Of a DNA stretch of 14,586 bases, positions 1 through 6,364 are shown piece after piece. The translations under genes and the position numbers were made by a program. The number at the start of each line of letters is the position of its first letter. The stretch's first letter is position 1. Origin of the DNA: an uncultured Eubacteriales bacterium (GTDB lineage: Bacteria > Bacillota > Clostridia > Christensenellales > CAG-138); NCBI GenBank assembly GCA_902768995.1, contig CACXNN010000065.1, forward strand, positions 1-14,586, given 5' to 3'. Below the pieces are notes generated by a model. That model did not search any database, was not told the DNA's origin, and saw only the letters and a list, made by a program, of their open reading frames with translations.

Positions 1-1
1 C

Positions 2-1318
2 TGCTACAACGTGGGGTATATCGAGGGCAAGGAGCTCCACGACCATCGGGAGATGATCGCCTTTCTGCGGGAGAACGGCTTCCCCGTCTCCCCCTTCATC
101 CACTACGGCCATGGGGCGGACGAGTTCATCGAGATCATCGACCGGGTGGCCGAGGAGCGGGACGGGCTGGACTTCCTCATCGACGGCATGGTCATCAAGG
201 TGTGCGACTTTGCACAGCGGGAACAGCTGGGGTATACGGAGAAGTTCCCCCGCTGGGCCATGGCCTACAAGTTCGCCGCGGAGGAAGCTACCACCACCAT
301 CGAAAGCGTCACCTGGGAGGTGGGCCGCACCGGAAAGCTGACGCCGGTGGCCCACGTGGAGCCGGTGGACCTGTGCGGGGTGACCGTCAGCAACGCCACC
401 CTGAACAACTGGGACGATATCTGCCGCAAGCGGGTGGGCATCGGCTCCCGGGTGTTCATCCGGCGGAGCAACGACGTGATCCCGGAGATTTTGGGCGCGG
501 TGCCCGGGGATACCCCCAAGGCTCCCGTGGAGAAGCCGGAGGTCTGCCCCTTCTGCGGGGCCCACGTGGAGCATCGGGGCGTGCATCTCTACTGCACCAA
601 CCCCCTCTCCTGCCGCCCCCAGATCATCTCGCGGCTTGCCCACTTCGCCAGCCGGGACGCCATGGACATCGACACCTTTGCGGACAAGACCGCGGAGCAG
701 CTGTTTAGCGAGCTGAACGTGGCCACCATTCCCGAGCTGTACACCCTGCGGCGGGAACGGCTGCTGGACCTGGAGGGGTTCGGCGAGAAGAAGGCCCAGA
801 ACCTGCTCACCGCCCTGGAGAACAGCAAGCATCGACCCCTCAGTGCCTTTTTGAACGCCCTGGGCATCCCCAACGTGGGGGTGAAGACCGCCAGGGACCT
901 GTCGCTGACCTTCGGTTCCCTGGAGAAGCTGCGCAGCGCCACCTTCGAGGAGCTCGTCGCCATCGAGGACGTGGGCGAGATCGTGGCCGAGAGCGTGCTG
1001 TCCTTCTTCCACGACCCCCGGATCAGCAAGCAGATCGACGATCTCATCGCCTACGGGGTCTCCCCCGTGGCGGATCGGGCGGCCACGGCGTCCCCCATCA
1101 GCGGCAAGACCATCGTGGTCACCGGGACGTTGCCCACCCTGAGCCGGAAGGAAGCGGAGGACCTGATCCTGGACCACGGCGGCAAGGCGGCGGGCAGCGT
1201 CAGCAAGAAGACCGACTACGTGCTGGCCGGGGAGGCGGCGGGCAGCAAGCTCACCAAGGCCCAGCAGCTGGGCATCCCCGTGATCGACGAACAGACGCTA
1301 TTGGATTGGCTCAAATGA
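2..1318 (+). CDS. ligA: NAD-dependent DNA ligase LigA, C-terminal 438 residues (5' end outside window)
   Basis: LigA seals nicks in duplex DNA during replication and repair, using NAD+ as the adenylate donor. The frame is open from base 2, so the GTG at 11 is an internal Val and not a start. Roughly the first 220-230 residues, including the adenylated-lysine KxDG motif, lie upstream. Visible in order are the end of the nucleotidyltransferase domain (DGMVIKV near 182-202, then KFPRWAMAYKF), the OB fold (VGRTGKLTPVAHVEPV, then a VIPEI stretch), a four-cysteine zinc finger (Cys codons at 545, 554, 593 and 611), helix-hairpin-helix repeats including GFGEKKAQNLL (about 720-1050), and a C-terminal BRCT domain (about 1097-1315). 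The order is canonical and there is no internal break. The stop TGA overlaps the ATG of the next gene (ATGA), which suggests translational coupling. The identification is secure; only the 5' boundary is unknown. Confidence 0.97.
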   Translation, partial: CYNVGYIEGKELHDHREMIAFLRENGFPVSPFIHYGHGADEFIEIIDRVAEERDGLDFLIDGMVIKVCDFAQREQLGYTEKFPRWAMAYKFAAEEATTTIESVTWEVGRTGKLTPVAHVEPVDLCGVTVSNATLNNWDDICRKRVGIGSRVFIRRSNDVIPEILGAVPGDTPKAPVEKPEVCPFCGAHVEHRGVHLYCTNPLSCRPQIISRLAHFASRDAMDIDTFADKTAEQLFSELNVATIPELYTLRRERLLDLEGFGEKKAQNLLTALENSKHRPLSAFLNALGIPNVGVKTARDLSLTFGSLEKLRSATFEELVAIEDVGEIVAESVLSFFHDPRISKQIDDLIAYGVSPVADRAATASPISGKTIVVTGTLPTLSRKEAEDLILDHGGKAAGSVSKKTDYVLAGEAAGSKLTKAQQLGIPVIDEQTLLDWLK

Positions 1319-2283
1319 GGATCGGAAAACTGGAAAACAGCGAGCTGGAATCGCTGATTTTGAATAAGTTCAAACGCATCCGCCCGGAGTCGCTGACCGT
1401 GCCCCGGGTGGGTGAGGATTGCGCCGCCCTGGACTTTCAGGGGGATTTGATCGTCATGAGCATGGACCCCATCACCTCTGCCGGCGACAAGAGCCTGGGG
1501 CTGCTGAGCGTCCACGTGAACTGCAACGACGCCATCTGCATGGGCGCGGAGCCCGTGGGGCTGCTGGTGACGCTGCTGCTGCCCCCCGACTATCCCACGG
1601 AAGGTATCGGCCATATCGCCGACGATCTGGCCGCCGCGGCCCAGGTGGCCCACGTGGATATCCTGGGCGGGCATACGGAGTATACCGACGCCGTGACCCG
1701 ACCCGTTACCTGCACCAGCGTGGTGGCTCGGATGCCCAAGGACAGGAAGCTGCCGGGGCTTCGGGCGGGCGACGATCTTGTCATGACCAAATCCGCCGCC
1801 CTGGAGGGCACGGCCATCCTGGCCACGGAGCAGGCCCAGCGGCTACAGCACCTCTCCCCCGTCCTGCTGCAGGAAGCGGCCGGGTACTTCTCCCTCCTGT
1901 CCGTGGTCCCCGAAGGCAGGGTGGCCCTCGCCCACGGCGTCCACGCCATGCACGACGTGACGGAGGGCGGCGTTTTGGGCGCCGCCTGGGAGATCTGCTA
2001 CGCCGCCGGGTTGGGGCTGGTGCTGGACCGGGACGCCGTGCCGGTGACGGAGGCCACCCGCCGGATCGCCGAGGCCGCCGGGATCGATCCCCTGCGGCTG
2101 CTGGGCAGCGGGAGCCTGCTCATGGGCTGCGCCAAGGGGGAGACCATGGTAGAGGCCCTTCGGCAGAAGGGCATCCCCGCCGCCGTGATCGGCCGCGTGG
2201 TGGAGATGGGATTCCGTTTCAGCGACGGGACCGCCATCGAACCGCCCCGGGAGGACGCCCTGTACGACGCCTTCGCCCGGTAA
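1315..2283 (+). CDS. AIR synthase-related / HypE-like protein (PurM superfamily)
   Basis: A 322-residue protein of the PurM/HypE/ThiL/SelD ATP-binding superfamily, whose members phosphorylate or dehydrate small or protein-bound carbonyl groups with ATP. Visible family motifs are GEDCAAL near residue 30, VMSMDPITSA, a VNCNDAICMGAEP stretch, GGHTEYTD, and HDVTEGGVLGA in the C-terminal half, so both the N- and C-terminal AIR-synthase domains are present. True HypE (carbamoyl-dehydratase in NiFe-hydrogenase maturation) ends in a C-terminal cysteine tail; this protein ends DALYDAFAR with no cysteine, so it is unlikely to do HypE chemistry. No hyp or hydrogenase genes are nearby. ATG 1315 is chosen because it gives a 4-base ATGA overlap with ligA; a TTG at 1306 is in frame but less likely. 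The real substrate is unknown. Confidence 0.85.
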   Translation: MRIGKLENSELESLILNKFKRIRPESLTVPRVGEDCAALDFQGDLIVMSMDPITSAGDKSLGLLSVHVNCNDAICMGAEPVGLLVTLLLPPDYPTEGIGHIADDLAAAAQVAHVDILGGHTEYTDAVTRPVTCTSVVARMPKDRKLPGLRAGDDLVMTKSAALEGTAILATEQAQRLQHLSPVLLQEAAGYFSLLSVVPEGRVALAHGVHAMHDVTEGGVLGAAWEICYAAGLGLVLDRDAVPVTEATRRIAEAAGIDPLRLLGSGSLLMGCAKGETMVEALRQKGIPAAVIGRVVEMGFRFSDGTAIEPPREDALYDAFAR

Positions 2284-2291
2284 ATCGGGAC

Positions 2292-2321
2292 TTGCACACA
2301 GCGGATATGCTGTGCTATAAT
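2292..2321 (+). promoter_or_regulatory. SigA-type promoter for yicC-gmk-rpoZ
   Basis: A perfect -10 box TATAAT lies at 2316-2321, preceded by the extended -10 element TGC (2313-2315). The -35 is weak: TTGCAC at 2292-2297 (18-base spacer) or TGCACA at 2293-2298 (17-base spacer). Transcription would begin near 2328, leaving a very short leader with GGGAGG at 2333-2338 just before ATG 2345. The spacer contains a 6-bp dyad, listed separately. Confidence 0.7.
2297..2314. repeat. Inverted repeat inside the yicC promoter spacer (operator candidate)
   Basis: CACAGC (2297-2302) and GCTGTG (2309-2314) form a perfect 6-bp dyad with a 6-base centre, filling the space between the -35 and -10 elements. 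It could be a regulator site or chance. As a terminator for the upstream gene it is poor, because no T-run follows directly. Confidence 0.35.
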
Positions 2322-2344
2322 GTGATAGTTTTGGGAGGTAGCCT

Positions 2345-3220
2345 ATGTACAGCATGACCGGATACGGACGGGGCACGGCGTCTTTGGACGGCCGTGAGCT
2401 CACCATCGAGCTCAAGAGCGTCAACAACCGGTTTTTGGACATCGGCATGAAGCTGCCCCGCCAGCTGTCCTTTTTGGAGGACAGCCTGCGCAAGCTCCTC
2501 AACGACGCCCTGAGCCGGGGCCACGTGGACGTGTTCGTCAACTACCGGAACCTCAGGAGCGACGCCAAGACCGTCCGGGTGGACGAAGCCCTGCTGAAAG
2601 CCTACCTTGCTTCCGCCCGGGAGAGCGCCAAGGAACTGGACCTTGTGGACGATCTTACCCTGTCCCGCGCCCTGTCTTTGCCTGACGTGACCACCATCCT
2701 GCCCGCCGACGAGGACCAGGAGGCCCTTGCGAAGCTGGGCGAAGCAGCCATGACCATGGCCATCGAGGGACTCAAGGCCATGCGGCGCAAGGAAGGCGAA
2801 CGGCTGAAGCTGGATCTGGCCGCCCGCATGGACACCATGACCGGCTACGCTGAGGCTATCGAGCAGCGGGCCCCCGCCGTGGCGGAGGAGTATCGGACGA
2901 AGCTCACCGCCCGGATCGAGGAGCTGTTGGGCGAGACCGAGGTGGACCGGGCGCGGCTCGCCACGGAGGTGGCCATCTTCGCGGATCGGGCCGCCATCGA
3001 CGAGGAGATCGTGCGGCTCAATACCCACCTCGTCCACTTCCGGGAGCTCCTGGAAGCGGAGGAGCCGGTGGGGCGGAAGATGGATTTCCTGGTCCAGGAG
3101 ATGAACCGGGAGTGCAACACCATCGGTTCCAAAGCCAACGACGCTGCTCTGACCAGCATCGTCCTGCTCTCCAAGGCGGAGATCGAAAAGCTGCGGGAGC
3201 AAATACAGAATATCGAATAA
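2345..3220 (+). CDS. yicC: YicC/YloC family endoribonuclease
   Basis: A 291-residue member of the YicC/YloC family, a conserved bacterial protein described as an endoribonuclease involved in RNA turnover. The N-terminus MYSMTGYGRG is the family signature, followed by an ELKSVNNRFLDI stretch. The C-terminal DUF1732 region is clear (GRKMDFLVQEMNRECNTI, then SKANDAALTSIVLLSKAEIEKLREQIQNIE). Length is normal for the family (about 290). The start is fixed by GGGAGG at 2333-2338, six bases before the ATG. It leads the set with gmk and rpoZ and has its own promoter at 2292-2321. In Bacillus-type clusters remA often lies between yicC and gmk; here only 16 bases separate them, so remA is not at this locus. 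Confidence 0.95.
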   Translation: MYSMTGYGRGTASLDGRELTIELKSVNNRFLDIGMKLPRQLSFLEDSLRKLLNDALSRGHVDVFVNYRNLRSDAKTVRVDEALLKAYLASARESAKELDLVDDLTLSRALSLPDVTTILPADEDQEALAKLGEAAMTMAIEGLKAMRRKEGERLKLDLAARMDTMTGYAEAIEQRAPAVAEEYRTKLTARIEELLGETEVDRARLATEVAIFADRAAIDEEIVRLNTHLVHFRELLEAEEPVGRKMDFLVQEMNRECNTIGSKANDAALTSIVLLSKAEIEKLREQIQNIE

Positions 3221-3236
3221 GAGAGAGGGATATCCC

Positions 3237-3860
3237 ATGAAAGAACAAAGAAACGGGCTGCTTTTGGTGATCTCCGGGCCCTCCGGCGTGGGTAAGGGAA
3301 CGCTGGTCAACGCCCTGATGGAGCGCAACCAGAAGATCAAGATGTCCGTGTCCGCCACCACCCGCGCCCCCCGTCCCGGGGAGATCGAAGGGGTCCACTA
3401 CTTCTTCAAGACGGAGGAGGAGTTCAAGGCCATGGTGGACCGGGGCGAGTTCCTGGAATACATCCACGTGTTCGGCAGCAAATACTACGGCACCCCCCGC
3501 TCCTTCGTGGAACAGCAGCTTGAAAACGGCTACGACGTGATCCTGGAGATCGACGTGCAGGGCGCCATGAAGGTGAAGCAGGCTTTCCCGGACGCGGTGC
3601 TGATGTTCATCACCGCCCCCAGCATGAGCGAGATCAAATCCCGCCTCATCGGCCGGGGTACGGAGACCATGGAGCAGGTGGAGAAGCGCTTCGCCACCGC
3701 CTTCGAGGAGATCAAGATGATCCCGCAGTACGATTACGTGATCATCAACGACGTGGTGGACGTGGCCGTGCACCACATGGAAGCCATTTTGGAAGCGGAG
3801 CGGTGCCGCACCAGCCGCAGCAACTATTTATCGGAATCTATCGAGGATACAGGGAGGTAA
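3237..3860 (+). CDS. gmk: Guanylate kinase
   Basis: Gmk is a cytosolic enzyme that phosphorylates GMP to GDP with ATP, feeding GTP, dGTP and (p)ppGpp pools. The 207-residue product has the P-loop GPSGVGKG at residues 14-21, the GMP-binding stretch TTRAPRPGEIEGVHYFF, a YGTPRSFVEQQLENGYDVILEID core, and a LIGRGTET lid region; its length is typical. ATG 3237 is preceded by a GAGAGAGGG purine stretch at 3222-3230. It is 16 bases downstream of yicC and 6 bases upstream of rpoZ. Its last codons contain the AGGGAGG ribosome binding site of rpoZ, so the two are very likely cotranscribed and coupled. Nothing is unusual. Confidence 0.97.
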   Translation: MKEQRNGLLLVISGPSGVGKGTLVNALMERNQKIKMSVSATTRAPRPGEIEGVHYFFKTEEEFKAMVDRGEFLEYIHVFGSKYYGTPRSFVEQQLENGYDVILEIDVQGAMKVKQAFPDAVLMFITAPSMSEIKSRLIGRGTETMEQVEKRFATAFEEIKMIPQYDYVIINDVVDVAVHHMEAILEAERCRTSRSNYLSESIEDTGR

Positions 3861-3866
3861 ACCACT

Positions 3867-4061
3867 ATGATGAATCGTCCACCGGTCAACGAACTCGCTC
3901 AGAAAGCCGGTTCCCGTTATCTGTTGGTGACCGCGGTCGCCAATCGGGCCCGTCAGCTGCAGGATGATCCCGATGCCCTGGGGAACAACAAGCCCCTGTC
4001 CATGGCTGTGGAAGAGATGTATGAGGACAAGCTCATCGTCATTCCCTCCAAGGAGGCATAA
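3867..4061 (+). CDS. rpoZ: DNA-directed RNA polymerase omega subunit
   Basis: Omega is a small subunit that binds the beta-prime C-terminal region and helps RNA polymerase assembly. The product is 64 residues, close to the short Gram-positive form and shorter than the roughly 90-residue enterobacterial one. Family features are RPPVNELAQKAGSRYLLVTAVANRARQL at the N-terminus, the conserved residues after it (NNKPLSMAVEEMYEDKL), and a short tail. The AGGGAGG site at 3851-3857 overlaps the gmk stop. The gene lies in the usual gmk-rpoZ order. coaBC, which commonly follows rpoZ in Firmicutes, is missing; a hairpin and priA come next. Confidence 0.95.
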   Translation: MMNRPPVNELAQKAGSRYLLVTAVANRARQLQDDPDALGNNKPLSMAVEEMYEDKLIVIPSKEA

Positions 4062-4081
4062 GGAAAACACCCGTTGACACG

Positions 4082-4118
4082 GCCCGCTTCGCACTCGGCT
4101 ACGAAGCGGGCATTCTTT
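4082..4118 (+). terminator. Hairpin between rpoZ and priA (terminator or attenuator)
   Basis: A perfect 10-bp inverted repeat, GCCCGCTTCG (4082-4091) and CGAAGCGGGC (4102-4111), has a 10-base loop and is followed by ATTCTTT. The T-run is short, so this may terminate only part of the transcripts. It lies 20 bases after the rpoZ stop and about 40 bases before the priA ribosome binding site, which fits the end of the yicC-gmk-rpoZ transcript. I see no convincing promoter for priA after it, so some readthrough is likely. Confidence 0.65.
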
Positions 4119-4160
4119 ACACCAAACGAAACGATTTGGACAGGAAAGGGGGGATCGAAC

Positions 4161-4904
4161 GTGTTTGCCAAGGTGATCGTGGACATCGCCCATGCGGCGG
4201 TGGACAGAGCCTTTACCTATCGCATACCCGAGGGGCTGGACGTTCGCCCCGGCCAGCACGTGCTGCTGCCCTTCGGGCAGGGGGATCACGTGAAGGAAGG
4301 CTTCGTCCTGTCCGTATCGGAGGAAAGCGACCTGGAGGACGGGGTGACGGTCAAGGACATCCTGTCCTGCGTGGAGCCCTACACGGTGCTCCTCCCCGGT
4401 CAGATCACCCTGGCGGAATGGATGCAGGAGGCGTATCACTGTCTCTTGGTGGACGCCCTCCGGCTCATGATCCCCGCCCAGCTCAGGGGCAGCCGCATCC
4501 ACGAGAAGCGGGAAAGGATCGTGTATCTTGCTGATCCCACCGCCGACTTCGTCTCCAAATCCCACATCCAGACGGACGTGGTGACGCTGCTCAAGCAGAC
4601 CGGCCAGCCCATGGCCGTCACGGACATCAAGGCCTTTTTGCCCGGGGCCGCCCCGGCCATCGCCGCCCTGCTCAAGAAGCGGGTGCTGTCGGAGAGCAGC
4701 TTCACGGTGTTCCGTCGCCCGGAGTACTGCGTCCGGGCTGAGACCGTGCCAGAGCTCACGGAGGAACAGGCGGCCGCCCTGCGGGAGGTGGAGGCCCTCT
4801 CCCCCGGCCAGACGGCCCTCCTCTACGGGGTCACGGGCAGCGGCAAGACGGAGGTGTACCTCAGGGGAAGGGCGCCATCGTGCTGGTGCCGGAGATCGCT
4901 CTGA
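4161..4904 (+). CDS. priA: PriA N-terminal fragment as read (ends out of frame)
   Basis: This is the 5' reading frame of the interrupted priA. The true PriA sequence runs from MFAKVIVDIAHAAVDRAFTYRIPEG to EVYL (codon ending 4862) and covers the 3'-DNA-end-binding domain, the winged-helix segment and the Walker A loop. The last 13 codons before TGA 4902-4904 (starting RGRAPSCW) are out-of-frame readthrough. The frame opens at a TTG at 4074, but that lies inside the hairpin region. GTG 4161 has the ribosome binding site and the family N-terminus. Alone, this piece lacks the helicase core and could not unwind DNA. Confidence 0.7.
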   Translation: MFAKVIVDIAHAAVDRAFTYRIPEGLDVRPGQHVLLPFGQGDHVKEGFVLSVSEESDLEDGVTVKDILSCVEPYTVLLPGQITLAEWMQEAYHCLLVDALRLMIPAQLRGSRIHEKRERIVYLADPTADFVSKSHIQTDVVTLLKQTGQPMAVTDIKAFLPGAAPAIAALLKKRVLSESSFTVFRRPEYCVRAETVPELTEEQAAALREVEALSPGQTALLYGVTGSGKTEVYLRGRAPSCWCRRSL

Positions 4905-6355
4905 CGCCCCAGACCGTGGGCCGGTTCGCCGCCCGCTTCGGGGACAAGATCGCGGTGCTCCATAGCCGCCTCTCCGCCGGGGAACGGTTCGACGAGTGGC
5001 GGCGCATCCGCCTGGGCAAGGCGCCCATCGTCATCGGCGCCCGCAGCGCGGTGTTCGCCCCGGTGGAGGATTTGGGGCTCGTCATCATCGACGAGGAGCA
5101 CGAATCCAGCTACCAAAGCGAGATCACGCCCCGATACCACGCCCTGGACATCGCCCGCCGCCGGGTGAAGGCGAGCGGCGGAAAGCTGCTGCTGGGCAGC
5201 GCCACGCCGTCGCTGTTGAGCTACTATCGGGCCTTGAGCGGCAGCTATCGGCTCATCGAGCTTCGCCACCGGGTGGGAGGACGGCCCCTGCCCACGGTGT
5301 CCGTGGCGGACATGCGGGCCGAGTTCTTGAGCGGCAACAACGGCATCTTCTCCTCCCTGCTGCTCTCGAAGCTGGAGGCGTGTTTGAAGCAGGGGCACCA
5401 GGCCATGCTGTTTTTAAACCGGCGGGGGTACTCCACCTTCGTCTCCTGCCGGGGCTGCGGGTACGTGCTGACCTGTGACAACTGCGATATCGCCATGACC
5501 TTCCACAAGGCCCAGAATGCGGTCCGCTGCCACTACTGCGGGGCGCGAAAGCCTCTGCCGGCGGTCTGCCCCAACTGCGGCAAGCCCTTCATCAAGTACT
5601 TCGGCGTAGGCACGGAGCAGGTGGAGGAACAGATACAGAAGTGCTTCCCCGGCACCGCCACGGTCCGCATGGACGCGGACACGGTGGCCCATCGGGACGC
5701 CTACGAGCAGATCCTCTCCGCCTTCGGGCGGGGCGAGGCCCAGATCCTCATCGGCACCCAGATGATCGCCAAGGGCCATGACTTCCCCAACGTGACGCTG
5801 GTGGGGGTCATCGCCGCGGACACCACGCTGAACTTCCCCGACTACCGCAGCGGCGAACGGACCTTTCAGCTGCTGACCCAGGTATCGGGCCGGGCGGGGC
5901 GGAACAAGGATCCCGGAGAGGTGGTCATGCAGACCTACGTGCCCGACCATCCGGTGCTCCGGTTCGCCAGGGTCCAGGACTATCCGGGCTTCTACCAATA
6001 CGAGATCGCCCAACGGAAGAAGTGCCTCTACCCTCCCTTCTCCCTGTTCATCCGGCTGTTGCTGTCCGGGGAAAACGAGGAATCGCTGATCGAACGGGGG
6101 AAGGAATACGCCAAGGCCCTGGAGGCTGACCTACGGCAAGCCCTGGGCGCGGAGGGACAGGGCGACCTGCTGCTCCTGCTGGCCGCCCCGGCCCCCATCG
6201 CCCGGATCGCCGGGCAGAGCCGATACCAGATACTGGTGAAGCTCCTTCGGACCAAGCGTCTCCCTCAGGCGCTCCACGCCGTGTACGACTTTGAGACCTC
6301 CCATCGGGAGGACGGATTTTTGAAGATCGAAATCAACCCACAGGACATGTTTTGA
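4880..6355 (+). CDS. priA: PriA C-terminal fragment as read (helicase core and zinc domain)
   Basis: This is the 3' reading frame of the interrupted priA. Homology to PriA begins earlier, at codon 4865 (GKGAIVLVPE); GTG 4880 is only the first possible start in the frame and has no ribosome binding site, so independent translation is doubtful. It contains the DEEH box, the paired zinc-binding motifs CRGCG, CDNC, CHYCG and CPNCG, helicase motif V (GTQMIAKGHDFPNV) and motif VI (QVSGRAGR). It lacks Walker A. Its stop is ten bases before the first ABC gene, and GAGGA at the stop serves as that gene's ribosome binding site. Confidence 0.65.
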   Translation: MLVPEIALTPQTVGRFAARFGDKIAVLHSRLSAGERFDEWRRIRLGKAPIVIGARSAVFAPVEDLGLVIIDEEHESSYQSEITPRYHALDIARRRVKASGGKLLLGSATPSLLSYYRALSGSYRLIELRHRVGGRPLPTVSVADMRAEFLSGNNGIFSSLLLSKLEACLKQGHQAMLFLNRRGYSTFVSCRGCGYVLTCDNCDIAMTFHKAQNAVRCHYCGARKPLPAVCPNCGKPFIKYFGVGTEQVEEQIQKCFPGTATVRMDADTVAHRDAYEQILSAFGRGEAQILIGTQMIAKGHDFPNVTLVGVIAADTTLNFPDYRSGERTFQLLTQVSGRAGRNKDPGEVVMQTYVPDHPVLRFARVQDYPGFYQYEIAQRKKCLYPPFSLFIRLLLSGENEESLIERGKEYAKALEADLRQALGAEGQGDLLLLLAAPAPIARIAGQSRYQILVKLLRTKRLPQALHAVYDFETSHREDGFLKIEINPQDMF

Positions 6356-6364
6356 GGATATAGT

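Larger units (their letters stand above)
4161..6355 (+). pseudogene. priA: Primosomal helicase PriA, interrupted by frameshift with apparent short deletion
   Basis: PriA is the superfamily 2 helicase that restarts stalled replication forks by loading the primosome. The start is GTG 4161, preceded by AAGGGGGG (4146-4153). The 5' part (234 residues) carries the DNA-binding domain and the Walker A motif GVTGSGKT at residues 223-230, followed by EVYL. The frame then breaks: the homologous sequence resumes at 4865 in the -1 frame with GKGAIVLVPEIALTPQTV. Relatives have about nine residues between EVYL and the GK(x)A(I/L)VLVPE stretch; here they are missing. This fits a loss of about 25 bases between two short CAG repeats. 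Downstream, DEEH (codons 5090-5101), eight zinc-binding cysteines (5447-5578), LIGTQMIAKGHDFPNV and SGRAGR are intact. The restored protein would be about 740 residues, normal length. Either the gene is truly broken or the sequence has a local assembly error; I cannot tell which. Confidence 0.85.

Noticed and set aside
2315..3361. A 348-codon minus-strand open frame opposite yicC and gmk
   Set aside because: It is antisense to intact yicC, has no ribosome binding site and no family features.
4074..4079. TTGACA as a -35 box for priA, and TTG 4074 as its start
   Set aside because: No acceptable -10 lies 16-19 bases on (GGCTAC region), and the hairpin occupies that DNA. The PriA N-terminus and the ribosome binding site support GTG 4161.
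4865..4880. Programmed -1 frameshifting as the explanation of the priA split
   Set aside because: There is no X-XXY-YYZ slippery heptamer at the junction, and about nine conserved residues are absent as well, which frameshifting would not explain.
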